Origin: Heterocephalus glaber
Lineage: Eukaryota > Chordata > Mammalia > Rodentia > Bathyergidae
DNA: 64,000 nt
Assembly (NCBI RefSeq): GCF_000247695.1
Contig: NW_004624781.1
Coordinates: forward strand, 5,070,252 to 5,134,251
Direction: 5' to 3'
A model generated the notes under the pieces. That model did no database searches. It was not told where the DNA came from and worked only from the letters and a program-made list of their open reading frames with translations. Positions 53,119 through 63,541 of this stretch are shown in pieces; position 1 is the first letter of the stretch, and each line of letters begins with the position of its first letter. Both the position numbers and the translations under genes were made by a program.

Positions 53119-53214
53119 GCTGGGTGCTAAGCAAGGCAGCTTAGGTGCCAGTGAGCAGGTGGCGGTGGGAGGCCTCTGAAATCATTCTCTATAAATAGTC
53201 ACCTGAACCAGAGC

Positions 53215-53335
53215 TGTCCTCCTCTGCTGTGTGACATCAGAGAAATCACTGTCCCTTCCTGGGCTCTGTAAACCAAGTAGGTTGGACCAGTGACCTTTAA
53301 AGTGGCCCAGGCCCTGGAATTCTGGGACGGAGCTC
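53215..53335 (+). repeat. MIR-family SINE fragment
   Basis: tgtgacatcagagaaatcactgtcccttcctgggctctgtaaacc...gttggaccagtgacctttaaagtggcccaggccctggaattctg fits the MIR3/MIRc type. Confidence 0.75.
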
Positions 53336-53700
53336 CACCAGGGTTTTCAGTTTCTGAACTAGAGATGACTCAGCTCCCCCACACTCCCTGCAGCTTGCCT
53401 CCAGTCCCCTTCCCTTCCTCCTGACCTGTGTCTCCAGGGAGAAGATCAAACAAAGAGGTTGCAGAGGGTGGCGGAATGCTATGTTTGGTTAAAGTCCCAG
53501 GCTGGCTGAGATTACAGAGATCCTGTGACTGGGGAGACAGACGCCATGGGAATGCGAGGAGGGGTTCTGGTTCCCAAGGACATGTGCTCAGGCACGGCCC
53601 CTCCTCCACACCAGCATACACGATGCTTGCCACTATGCGATTGCTAAGGCCTGTCTTCAGACCCCGCCCCAGCCCGTGTGTCCTCACCTCCCTAAGAGGT
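53336..53700. other. Single-copy sequence, nothing recognised
   Basis: No repeat or known exon. Frames of 102-105 codons overlap on both strands without domains. Confidence 0.4.
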
Positions 53701-53702
53701 CT

Positions 53703-53800
53703 TTTTTTTGGAGACAGGATCTTGCTAAGTCACTGACTTGGTATCCCCCTGTTTTAGTCTCCCAAGTATCTAGGATTATAGTCCACAATGCCTAGCTTAA
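53703..53800 (-). repeat. B1 SINE (short)
   Basis: ggagacaggatcttgctaagtcactgacttgg...aggattatagtccacaatgcctagctt. Confidence 0.8.
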
Positions 53801-53974
53801 AAACCAAACCAAACCAAACAAAAACAACCTTTTAAAGGTTATGGATAATTCCCTATTGAGTGTCACCATGACACTCAGGAAGCCATCTGGTCTGTATTTT
53901 CCTCACTGTAATTGACGAAAGACCAGGCCTGGAGGAATGCTGGTGTTACCTAAAGAACAGGAGAGTAAAGAGCC

Positions 53975-54065
53975 TGTGCTGGTACTTCTAGGCCACTTAG
54001 TAACCTTGAGAAAGCTACTAGACCTGGCTAGGCCTCAAAAAGAGGATTAAAAATATCTGTTTAGA
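53975..54065 (+). repeat. MIR SINE fragment
   Basis: cacttagtaaccttgagaaagctactagacctggctaggcctcaaaaagaggattaaaaa fits MIR. Confidence 0.6.
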
Positions 54066-55035
54066 GTAGTCTGTAAGGAAGTTCTGGAACTCTGGGCATG
54101 CAAACATGATTTGTAGACCACAAAGGGTTTTTGCCATTCTATAGGTCATCAGGACGCTATGATATTATTGGCATTGCATGAGTTGGCCAGCGACTCAGGC
54201 TGGGCCCATCTAAAAGCTGTGCTGCCTTCCAGGCACGATGCACCTGCAGACAGCCTGGCCAGTGGTGGCCACCAGAGGCCAGTTGAGAGCGGGAATGGCA
54301 GTGTAGACCATGCTGTGGCAGGCACCTGCCCTACCCATCACTGAGAAGGTCACCTATGGTAGACAGTCTACCTCAAGTGTCCACTTCTTCTGGCTGAGGG
54401 GTTTCTCTAGCAGCAGGAGTTTGGGGCAGAAAAGAAGTGCAAGGACATGAACAGCCTAGACACACACTATAACCAGTGAAGAGCAGCTGTTGGATGGCTA
54501 CAGCTTCTGGCCCCTCACTGGTCCATCTATTGTGTTCTCTGCAAGGTCCCTCAGAAGGTCCCCAGGAATAAGAGCCTACTCATCAATGCCTCATTTCTAT
54601 TGGTTCTGTTCACTTCCTGTCTCGCTTCCCCGCTCCCTCACCCTGGGTTTCCTGGGATCATTTCTCACATAAAGCAATGAGCCCTAAGTGCTCATCTCAG
54701 TCAGCTCCAGGAGCTCCAAGTGCAGATATTGGGCCCCAGGTCTCCAAGTGGAGAAACAGCTAGAGAGGACTGCACATCCCATCCACACACCATCTCACAA
54801 ACCCATTCCACAGCTTTCACAGCTCATTCCCTGCAAAGGTGCCTGGATTGGGACCTGAGAGTCAAGATATAGCCCCAAGTGGTGATGTCACAGGGCAGTA
54901 TGTACTTAGATGCACTCCCTACCCCCACCCCTAGCTGGTTTGGCCATCAAAGCAACAATCTGAGAAGCAGCGAGGTCAAGGTAAGGCCACCTGACCAAGG
55001 CAACAGAGAGGCCCCAAGGCCCACTCTCAGTTCAT
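54066..55035. other. Single-copy sequence, nothing recognised
   Basis: No repeat or exon recognised. Confidence 0.4.
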
Positions 55036-55036
55036 T

Positions 55037-55105
55037 CCTTCATCCACTCAGTTATCACTTGGTTTTCCAGAGCTAGCTATGGGCAGGGCCTTGCACTGGG
55101 AGTGA
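55037..55105 (-). repeat. L2 LINE 3'-end fragment
   Basis: cattccttcatccactcagttatcacttgg...gctatgggcagggccttgcactgggagtgagcc resembles antisense L2. Confidence 0.55.
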
Positions 55106-55848
55106 GCCTGCAGCAGTGAGAAAATGTAGGGAAAGCCCCTCAGGTTGGGCTGTTCTGTCTGCTCAGAACATGGCCAAGCTCCTTCACTGTTCTGGGCTGA
55201 AGCAGCCCATTGCTTGGTGTGTTCCAGGCCTGAGAAGCCAGTGTAAGAAAGGACCCCTGCCCTCCTACAACAGAAACCAGAAGTTCCTCTCCAAGACCTG
55301 AATCGTCCCTGGTGGGAATCTGATTGGTGTAGAAGTGTCAGTGTCACAGTGCACAGTGGAATTTCTTCCCTTAAAAGAAACATATAATGGAAAGGAAGCT
55401 GAAAAAACAAAACAAAACACAAAACTTGGCAATAAAGTAGCTGACCCGGCTCCTCCCTGCAGAGGGTAACATGATCCCTGGCTCTGCGCCCAGAGGCCCC
55501 TTCCTCGTCCCTTCCACCCAGGGTCCCAGGCTCCAGCTCGGAGCCCTCGGGGTATGGCAACAAGACAGCTTCTGCCCTACTGGCTTGTGCACACCATTAT
55601 CAGCACCCATTGCACAGGACATCCCGGGAACACTGGAGGTGGGCCATGATGCTCTTGCCACTAAAGGGACCACAGCAACGAGCAGTCACTCCCACAGATT
55701 CCAAGCTGGGAGCCGAAGAAGCGTTCTACAGTCCTGGCCAGGCCAGGTACGGGCCCTCAGGCCAGCATGTTCCAGGGGAGAGGTGGGAGCACCTATAGGG
55801 CAGATACTCTAGGTCAGGACGAGTCATGAGACAGGCTGGGCAGTGGGT
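55106..55848. other. Single-copy sequence, nothing recognised
   Basis: A 171-codon minus-strand frame (55,048-55,563) is the longest in the area but has no recognisable domain or splice context. Confidence 0.4.
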
Positions 55849-55850
55849 CT

Positions 55851-56325
55851 GCCTTAGTCTGGGCTGTTATAAAAAAGTCCAAAAACTGCATGGCTTATTG
55901 GCAACAGAAATTTCTTACAGCTCTCCAGACTAAGACTTTGAGATCAGCGTGCCAGCCAGCATGGTTGGGTTCTGGGGCGCAGACTGCCAACTTCTTGCAT
56001 CTTATCCTGGCAGAAGAAAGTGTGGGGCCAGGCATGGTAGCGCACACGTGTAATCTCACCATTTGGGAGGTGAGGTAAGAGAATCACCATGAGTTTGAGG
56101 GCAGCCTGGACTACATAGTGAGTTGAAGGCCAACCTGAACTATACAGCAAGACCCTGTCTCAAAAAAACAAAAATAACTGAAAAAAGAGGTGTGGGGTCC
56201 CTTTTATAAGGCCACAAATCCCATTCATAAGGGTGGAATCTCGTAGATGGGGGTTCTACCCTAATGAACCCAGCCTATAATAGGAATCCACATATTTAGA
56301 ATCTCAGGGACACTGAAAGAGAGAT
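55851..56325 (-). mobile_element. MST-like LTR (ERVL-MaLR), antisense, split by B1
   Basis: cttagtctgggctgttataaaaaagtccaaaaactgcatggcttattggcaacagaaatttcttacag and, after a B1, tcccttttataaggccacaaatcccattcataagggtgg...aatgaacc match reverse MST LTRs. Confidence 0.88.
56030..56185 (+). repeat. B1 SINE with internal duplication inside LTR
   Basis: gccaggcatggtagcgcacacgtgtaatc through ctacatagtgagttgaaggccaacctgaactatacag. gtgtgggg occurs on both sides. Confidence 0.92.
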
Positions 56326-56385
56326 TCAGGCCTTCCTTACTGACTTTCTTCTTCAGCACAAGAGCCACAGCATTGATTTTTTTGG

Positions 56386-56467
56386 GGGGGGGGGACTGGG
56401 GATCGAATAATTCAGGACCTTGCACTTGTGAGGCAGGTGGCAGAACCAATGAGCTAAATCCCCGGCC
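56386..56467 (-). repeat. Young ID SINE with TSD
   Basis: gactggggatcgaataattcaggaccttgcac...gagctaaatccccggcccc. The flanks are ccacagcattgattt and ccacagcactgattt. The T tail has turned into a G run. Confidence 0.93.
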
Positions 56468-56469
56468 CC

Positions 56470-57150
56470 ACAGCACTGATTTTAAGCTTCAGCACTGACC
56501 CACATGGAGAGGAGCTGCCTGTCCTTGGTGAATGATTTTTAACAAGGTTGACTATAACATAGCAGTATTTAGGGTGTGTAAAAAGATGTTAGGGCTAACA
56601 GGACCAAGGGGCTCCACATCTAGCCCAACCCTAAAGGAATCAGAAAGCAGACAGAGGCAGGGAACTGGATTAGAACAGTCTGAATTTTAATCAAAGTTCC
56701 AAACACCAGGGTCCATGTTTCTCTAAATTTCCACCAAAGAACCCTTTATAGTTGCAAAGAAAATGTGTACTGCCAAGAGGTCTAGATATGTGTATGGAAT
56801 TGGCTTTCTGCCAGTTGGAAATCTCTTAGAACAAGCTTGTCTTCTCATAAAAATTCCTGCAGATTCTTATATTCTATGCCAAAACACATACATATTTAAT
56901 TTTAAATATAAAGAACCAAAACAAATTTTAAAAAGCCATATCTCTCCACCTACCATAAAATCTTCTAATTAGCTCTTCCCAAAGAGGCACTGTTGAGCCT
57001 GTGGCTTTGCACCCTGCCCGTCCTCTTCCTCATACTCCCTTTCATGGCTGTGCACACCCTAGCTGGAAAGTCTAGCTCTGGATGTGGGACATGATCCTGA
57101 CTGACCCTGCTACCTCTCTCAGGCCCTAACATCCACCCTGGACAGTTCAT
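56470..57150. other. Single-copy sequence, nothing recognised
   Basis: Nothing recognised. Confidence 0.4.
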
Positions 57151-57161
57151 AGCAGCTTTTT

Positions 57162-57252
57162 CTTTTTCTTTTTTTTTTGGTACCAGGAATCCAACTCGGG
57201 ATCTTGCGCTTGCGAGGCAGGACCTGAACCACTGAGCTAAATCCCCGGCCCT
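57162..57252 (-). repeat. Young ID SINE with TSD
   Basis: ggtaccaggaatccaactcgggatcttgcgcttgcgaggcagg...gagctaaatccccggccc. Flanks ccctggacagttcat and tcctggccagttcat. Confidence 0.94.
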
Positions 57253-57254
57253 AT

Positions 57255-57776
57255 CCTGGCCAGTTCATCTGTTGTCCATTCCACAACCATGGCAGATATA
57301 AAATGCCACCAGTGAGCAAAATTCCCCCTCACACTCCTGTGCACACATATCTGAAAAGCCTGAGACATTATTTAGTGAGGTAAATAGGCTTTAAAGGCTT
57401 AGGTGACTTTTATACCATATTAGCCAGGGATCTTAGGTGGTAAAAGCAACAAAAACTGACTCTAGGTAACCAGTAAAACTACATTATTGGGAGATATGAG
57501 GCAACAGAAAGCTGAAGGAAAAAGCTAAAGCCCCAGGTTTCAGAGGGATGGGCAAAAAGAATCTGGAAAGGAGGAATCTGTCAGCAGTTGCCTCAAGGTA
57601 GAGCCAGAACTACGATAAAATGGCTCTAAACATCTTTTGGTTTTGTATCATCTGCTCAAGATTCAAGTTCTTCTTTAAAAAAAAAAGATTGAAGTTCTTA
57701 GGAAAGTTCACATTGACTAACTTGTATCTTATGCCTTTCTCTGGCCAGAGGTCCTAGAGAGTACCTTGTCAGGCAG
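57255..57776. other. Single-copy sequence, nothing recognised
   Basis: Nothing recognised. Confidence 0.4.
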
Positions 57777-58115
57777 TGAGATGGCTAAGGTGGACCATCA
57801 ACTTGATTGGCTTTGGAATGGCCCAGGGTTTAATAAAGCACACTTCTAGATGTGCCTGGGTGGGTCATGGAGGCATAACCTTAGGGTTTTAATCTGGTCC
57901 CTTGTTCCTTTCTCTCTGGTGCACTTGTTCTGCTTCCTGGCTGCAATGAACTAAGCTGCTTTGCTCTGCCACACCCTTCTGCCATGATGTTCTTGCCTTG
58001 GAGCTAGCTGACCATGGACCATACTTCCTGAAACCATGAGCAAAAGTAAACCTTTCTTTCTTTAAGTTGTATATGTTGAGTATTTAGTCTAAGTGATGAA
58101 AAGTAGACTAATACA
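57777..58115 (+). mobile_element. 5' LTR of MaLR retroelement
   Basis: Starts tgagatggctaaggtgg and ends ggactaataca-like gtagactaataca. About 339 bp, with gagcaaaagtaaacctttctttc in the polyadenylation area. Its start recurs at 60,409, which defines the second LTR. Confidence 0.88.
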
Positions 58116-60408
58116 GAAAACTGGTACCAGGAATAGGCCCACTGATACAACTGTACCTGCACATGTGGTTTAGAAGCCTTTGGAACCGGTTTGCAGGAGG
58201 AGTTTGGAAAGGTTTGGAGAAGTCAGCTGGAGAAGGCTTACAATCCTGTAAATAGAGCTTGATGGACAATTCCGGTTGGAGCCCAAAAAACTAAAATGCT
58301 GACAGGAATATGGACAGCAGAGGCTGGGCTCAGGAGGTTTCAGTTATGAATAAGAACCCTATTGGATAGTGGATTAGAGACTATGCAGTTTGCTCTCTGG
58401 CCAAAAATGAAAAATAAAAAAGCCTACAGCTTTCCCATGTTCTGACACTTGGCATAAGACTGAGTTTAAGGATGGTGAACTCATTGTTCTAGAGGAGGAA
58501 ATTTTAAGGCAGCTCAATATTCAAGCTGTGGCATGGTTACTGGTGGCTATTTTTGGACAGATTTATAGCAAGAATCAGAGATGAAAAGCAAAGCAGAAAA
58601 CTGAAAAACTTAAATTTTGGCCAAAACAGAATTGTGTAAGGTTTTGGCCAAAAGAGGTGTGATTGCTAAAGAGATTAGCACCATTAAAAAGAAACCAAGT
58701 ACTTTGTATAATAGGGACCAAAAGAAAGATAACTTAGCCACGCATGATGGTACATGTTTGTAATCCCAGCACTCTGGAATGCTGAAGCAAGAGGATGACA
58801 ACTTCAAGCTCAGCCTGGACAACTTAGTGGGACCCTGTGTTAAAAGAAAATGGGGGTGGGGGGAGGCTGAGGATGTAGCTCAGTGAGAAGTCCTGGGTTC
58901 AAATCCCCTAGAAAGTCAGGAGATAGAGACATAGAGATAGAGACAGAAATAGAGATAGAGATAGAACCTTGAGGTCTTCTCAGAAATCAGAAAGATTCCA
59001 TCAATCACAGGCCCTAGGTTATCTTTCATTTGATAGAGTCCATGGGATCCCTGCTTGAGAAGGGCCTTGTAAAATATTGGGTTTTCTGGGATTCATTTCA
59101 CTGTGCCCAGCCATCTGGATATTTAGAGACCATTGCACCTATGACTTAAGGGGGCCTGGTTACTGCTCCTGCTCTCAGCAGATGCTGGCACTGGCCATAT
59201 GCAAGAGTTGTGGGATTAATAAGGCTTCCATTCAGATTTCAAAGGAAGGCCTGGGCAGCTAGGCAAGGAGCTTCAGTGGGGGCAGCATGTGAAGCTGACT
59301 TTATTTAGCTTCACATGTGACTTCATTCCAGTTAAAGTTGCAGTGAAGACCCCAGGAAGTGGGAAATGCTGGGAATGTGGACTATGATGAGGAAAGCTGT
59401 AGGCAGTGAGAAGAGTCTACCTAAGAGAGAAGCTATGTAGGATGCAACCAGCAAGACCCAGGGGTAGGACCAGTAAAGCCCATGGATCTCACATCTCACC
59501 ACCATGTGCCTCAGATGCTGGACATGGAACTACAGGACTTAATATTTGCCCTGCTGGGTTTTACCTTTGCTTTGGTCCCATTCTTTTCTGCCCATTCCCC
59601 TAATTCCTCCCTTTTGGAAATGTTTGCACTGTGCCATTGTACCTTGGGGTTATGTAACTTTAAAAAAAAAAAAAAAAGGATTCATGTAGGGAACAGGGAA
59701 AGGGAACGTTACTAGAACCTCTGCAGTAAGTCCTCATCTCCTACAAGCCACGGCAGCACAAGGGGAATTACAGGAAAGGTAGAAAAATGAGACTGAGAAG
59801 AAGCTGAGCTTTGGGTCTGATCAGTGCTGCTCTGGACGTCAAAGACGAAAGCCCCCAGCTTACCACACCTTTTATTCAGTACATCGGGAGAGACACATGT
59901 AACAAAGGACTTGCAGAGAGTTCAGTACATCCACATAACCAAGATGTAAAAATCCAAGAACAGTGAGGAACTGAGTAGATGTTTGTTCCTTCCAGGATGT
60001 CTTCAACTGGTGTAATCTTGTCGTGGAGAATCACAGCATCACTAGATCATTGAGGTCTCAGTTGTGATTGGAGGCCAAAATGGAATTATGTCTCAGAATT
60101 CCATAGCTGGGCTGTAGGCAGGAGAGCTAGGGTAACCAAATGATTTTTCCCTAAAATTATGTAGCATTGCTCCCGACAGGTTCATAGTTAAGTTTACCTT
60201 GAATCTTAGAGAATACTTGTTCTTAGAATTTTTTTTTTTTGTTTTTTCAGCAATACTGGAACTGTTGAGTCTTTGAGGAAGGGAATATTGTGTTTTGGCC
60301 CTACACAAGATAAAGTTGTATTATATTAGGTGGAATTAAGATCTTGTGTGTACTTGGAAATTAAGTATGATTTAAGGAAATGTGTTTGGGTATCAAGTTG
60401 ACAAGGGC
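58116..60408 (+). mobile_element. Internal region of MaLR retroelement
   Basis: Begins gaaaactggtaccaggaatagg, immediately after the 5' LTR, matching the typical start of THE1/MaLR internal sequence. agcctttggaaccgg and aaatgctgacaggaatatggacag are further landmarks, with ttacctttgctttggtcccattc near the 3' part. MaLR internal regions are non-autonomous, and no functional gag, pol or env is seen. A B1-dID (58,735-58,935) and a GATA-like repeat (58,920-58,968) are inserted. Confidence 0.85.
58735..58970 (+). repeat. B1-dID SINE with GATA-rich tail
   Basis: agccacgcatgatggtacatgtttgtaatccc B1, dID gctgaggatgtagctcagtgagaagtcctgggttcaaatcccc, then gagatagaga repeats. Confidence 0.9.
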
Positions 60409-60463
60409 TGAGATGTCACGGTTAAGGTGGACTGTCAACTTGATTGGTTTTGGAATGGTCCAG
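60409..60463 (+). mobile_element. Truncated 3' LTR of MaLR retroelement
   Basis: tgagatgtcacggttaaggtggactgtcaacttgattggttttggaatggtccag parallels the first 55 bp of the 5' LTR, then is cut by a SINE. Confidence 0.88.
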
Positions 60464-60594
60464 CATCTTCCCACTGAGTTACATCCCCAGCCCCTTATTT
60501 GTTCTTTTATTTTTGAGACAGGGTCTTGCTAAGTTGCCCAGTCTGGTTTCAAACATGCAATCCTCCTACCTTAGCTTCCCAGAGTGCTAGGTTC
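60464..60594 (-). repeat. B1-dID SINE (5'-shortened), reverse
   Basis: Partial reverse dID (cactgagttacatccccagcccc) and reverse B1 (gagacagggtcttgctaagttgcccag...). Confidence 0.88.
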
Positions 60595-60595
60595 C

Positions 60596-60785
60596 AGGAA
60601 ACCTCATTTGTTCCCTTTCCATGCTTCCACCATGGGATGATGCAACAAGAAGGCACTCATGAGATGTAAGCCCTTCAATCTTGAACTTCTCAGCCTCCAG
60701 AAGTGAAAGAAAGGAACCTCAGTTCTTTAAAAATTACCCCAGTCTCTGGTACTCTGTTATGGCTGCATAGGATAGACTAAGAAGA
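60596..60785 (+). mobile_element. Second MaLR LTR 3' half, MST/MLT1-like
   Basis: ccaccatgggatgatgcaacaagaaggcactcatgag...cagcctccagaagtgaaagaaagg...gtctctggtactctgttatggctgcataggatagactaaga matches MST/MLT1-type LTR ends. It does not match the 3' half of the LTR at 57,777, so it belongs to a different LTR. Confidence 0.75.
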
Positions 60786-61265
60786 CCACCTCTTTGCGGA
60801 AACATAAAAGTTTAGTCCTCTCTTGCCAGCAGGGTATAGCGCTGCAGAATCATCCCAATTTCAGACCTCCCTGTGGGATTTTCTGAGGCTTCTGTAGTGA
60901 TGCCATCACAGCCTACTTCCTACATCCCATTCTATCTCAGAGTCTGTCTCAAGGAACCAGAATGCAAGTGAAAGACCTTTTAATTGCTCTTTTCCTAGGC
61001 TCCTTATCTATACAACATAGGTACTGAAGAATGTGGGCTTTGAACTCGTGTCTAGAGTAATCTTAAATCCACCACTTGCCAGATCTGTGTTTAGGGGCAG
61101 TTTATTTATCCTGAGACTCAGCTGTCCTTCCTGTAAAATGGGAATAATAGACACCTCTAAAACCCTCAGCCCACCCACAACATCAGCCCAACTGTGAAGC
61201 AGCATTTTATGTGAGCATAGACTCGTTTTATGTTGGCAGTTGCCCAACATCTGTTCTTTATATTC
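60786..61265. other. Single-copy sequence, nothing recognised
   Basis: Nothing recognised. Confidence 0.4.
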
Positions 61266-61269
61266 CTTT

Positions 61270-61350
61270 TTTTTTTTGGTACCTGGGATCTAACTTGGGA
61301 CCTTGTGTTTGTGAGGCAGGCAGCAGAACCACTGAGCCAAATCCCCAGCC
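61270..61350 (-). repeat. Young ID SINE with TSD
   Basis: ggtacctgggatctaacttgggacc...gagccaaatccccagccc between ctgttctttata copies (61,250 area and 61,352 area). Confidence 0.94.
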
Positions 61351-61369
61351 CTGTTCTTTATACTCTTTA

Positions 61370-62340
61370 CTTTGGGGAGGACGTTCCTAGACCACTAGAC
61401 CTCTGTACATGTCACAAATGGGCCAGGGTCCTAAATCTGTATAGGATTTATTTCCCACCTTCTGGAGTGAATGTGTCACGCCAGCGTTATTGTGTACTTG
61501 TCACTTCTTGCTCATTTGGTGTCATTAGCATGATGTAATTGATATAGTGGGCTAATCTGATATTCTGTGGAGTGTCCAGATGGTCCAGGTCCCTTTGGAC
61601 TAGATTATGATAGAAGGCAGCAGATTTAACATTTCCCAGATGCAAGACCCAATGTATCCTGTGGTCTGATCCATGTGACTGTGAACTATTTTTTACCCTC
61701 TTTTCTGACAGGGCAAAAAAGAAGGCAGTAAGAAATTGGTGCCATACACTATGTATGGAAGGATGAATTCATCTACTCCATGAGAGATGCTCTATCTAGC
61801 ACAACAGCAACAACTGAGGCTACTGCTTGGTTAAGTCTATGGTAGTTTACTCTTGTCAACCATGATTATGCAATTTTTAAGGGGCCAGAATGGTGAATTA
61901 AGTGGGGATAGACAGGGACCACTGTGGCCATGTTCTTTAATCTTTGAAGGTAGCACTGATCTCTAACATTCCCCCTTGGAACCAGAAACAATCTTCCATG
62001 TGCTTTACTGTCTCGGCCAACACGAGGGATTTCTAGTTGGCCTTCCTGACTATACTAGCTCTTATTTCCCAGGTCAATGACTGTATATTTGGGTTGTACC
62101 AACTCTCAAGCATGTCCTTTCCAACTGTACACTCACGGATCTGGGACAGAACCCCAGAGGATTGGTGGACCCAGTGAATGCACTGTGAGCTTCAATAGGC
62201 CCAGGCCTCCCTTAGTTCCTGGCCACCATACTCCATCTCCAATGGGAGGAGGAACCTAATGACACTCTGGATCAGCAGAAATCAGTGTCACTTCAGGTAC
62301 TGGTCAATACTCCTTCAAAGTCCTCAACATTTCCCCTTTC
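61370..62340 (-). pseudogene. Decayed endogenous retrovirus pol remnant (ERVL type)
   Basis: Read on the minus strand, 61,500-61,610 gives a recognisable stretch of ERVL-type reverse transcriptase, around DLDHL and PQNI before the catalytic YxDD position. The two catalytic aspartates are replaced (YINY), and several stop codons follow, so no enzyme can be made. The flanking parts (61,370-61,500 and 61,720-62,340) keep retroviral pol texture but are too decayed for domains to be placed. No LTR of the same family is visible at either end. Confidence 0.75.
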
Positions 62341-62472
62341 TCATGTGTTGGGAGCGTTGTGTTATAAAAAAGCAGCTGCTCAAAAAACAGTTATTTCTGG
62401 TTTTTGTTCAATAATGGGAGCCCCAATAATTTTCATGGCCTTATAATAAGACACCTCCAATTAACATTGCTT

Positions 62473-62573
62473 AAATATGTTATTATAAAATGTTTATATT
62501 GGTTATCATCAAAGGGTTAAGTTGTAAATATGTTATTATAATATGTTTGTACTGGTTATCCTCAAAACACAAA
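62473..62573 (+). repeat. Tandem duplication, 53-bp period
   Basis: aaatatgttattataa...ggttatcatcaaa (62,473) recurs at 62,526 as aaatatgttattataa...ggttatcctcaaa with few substitutions. Two copies only. Confidence 0.85.
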
Positions 62574-62615
62574 AGTTTTGGTTAAAAAAAACAAGGTGTC
62601 ATTAAAAAGATACCT

Positions 62616-62715
62616 TTAGGCTGGGGATTTAGCTGAGTGGTTCCATCACCTGCTTCGCAAGCTCAAGGTCCTGAGTTCGATCCCCAGTACCAAAAAAACC
62701 AAAAAAAACCCCAAA
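62616..62715 (+). repeat. Young ID SINE with TSD
   Basis: gctggggatttagctgagtggttccatcacctgcttcgcaagctcaag...gagttcgatccccagtacc. The flanks are aaagatacctttag and aaagatgcctttag. Confidence 0.94.
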
Positions 62716-62865
62716 AGATGCCTTTAGTACCAAGTTATATTATAAAACATAAAGTTTGATATAATTATAATTATTATTGGTACTTTTCTGATATACAAAA
62801 TATATTCCTATCTTCTGACTATACATGTTTTCTAATACATTGTTGATGATAATAATCTTTTATAG

Positions 62866-62962
62866 CTTTTTTTTTTTTTTTTTTTTTTTAACCAGGGATC
62901 GAACTTGGGACCTTGCACTTGCAGAGGCAGGCGCTGGAACCACTGAGCTAAAGCCCCAGCCC
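62866..62962 (-). repeat. Young ID SINE with TSD
   Basis: T22 tail, accagggatcgaacttgggaccttgcac...gagctaaagccccagccc. aataatctttt occurs on both sides. Confidence 0.94.
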
Positions 62963-62965
62963 TAA

Positions 62966-63318
62966 TAATCTTTTGATTTAGACATTTGCCCTTCTCTTAT
63001 GCTCCAACTACTTATGATAACAGATACATTTATAGGCCGATATATTTTCTTTAGATGACAACCTATCAAAAAATAACAATTTATATAAGTTTTTTATGTG
63101 TTTTTAAAAGAGAGTAAATACATTTAACTATGGCTATTTTATACTAAGATACATATCTAAGTGTGTTACAAAGATAATGTCATCATGATTGTCATGTTAA
63201 AATATTATGTGTGGCTCCTAATTTAAAGTTTTTTTTTCTGTTAATATTCTACAAAAATTCAACTACTAAAAGAATCATGATTGATAAAACTGACAGTTCT
63301 CTAATTATATTTTATTTG
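62966..63318. other. AT-rich sequence, nothing recognised
   Basis: Nothing recognised. Confidence 0.4.
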
Positions 63319-63319
63319 G

Positions 63320-63406
63320 ACTTTTTTTTTTTTGGTACTGGAGATCGAACTCGGGTCCTTGCACTTTCAAGACAGGTGGTGTAACCACTGAGCTAAATCC
63401 CTGGCC
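63320..63406 (-). repeat. Young ID SINE with TSD
   Basis: ggtactggagatcgaactcgggtccttgcac...gagctaaatccctggccc. The flanks are ctctaattatatttta and ctctaactatatttta. Confidence 0.95.
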
Positions 63407-63469
63407 CTCTAACTATATTTTAAATTCCCAAATGCTTGCTATTCAAAAAAATTATAATAGTTAGGTTCT

Positions 63470-63541
63470 TTTTTTTTGTTTTGTTTTATTTTTGTTTTTG
63501 TTTTTGTTTTTGTACCGGGATTGAACTTGGGACCTTACGCT
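63470..63541 (-). repeat. 5'-truncated ID SINE with TSD
   Basis: (TTTTTG)n tail then gtaccgggattgaacttgggaccttacgc, with the A-box half absent. tataatagtta flanks it on both sides, so it inserted in truncated form. Confidence 0.92.

Noticed and set aside
55048..55563. 171-codon minus-strand frame
   Set aside because: No recognised domain; the internal Phe/Leu-rich part arises from an A-rich plus-strand run near 55,400; begins and ends without exon signals.
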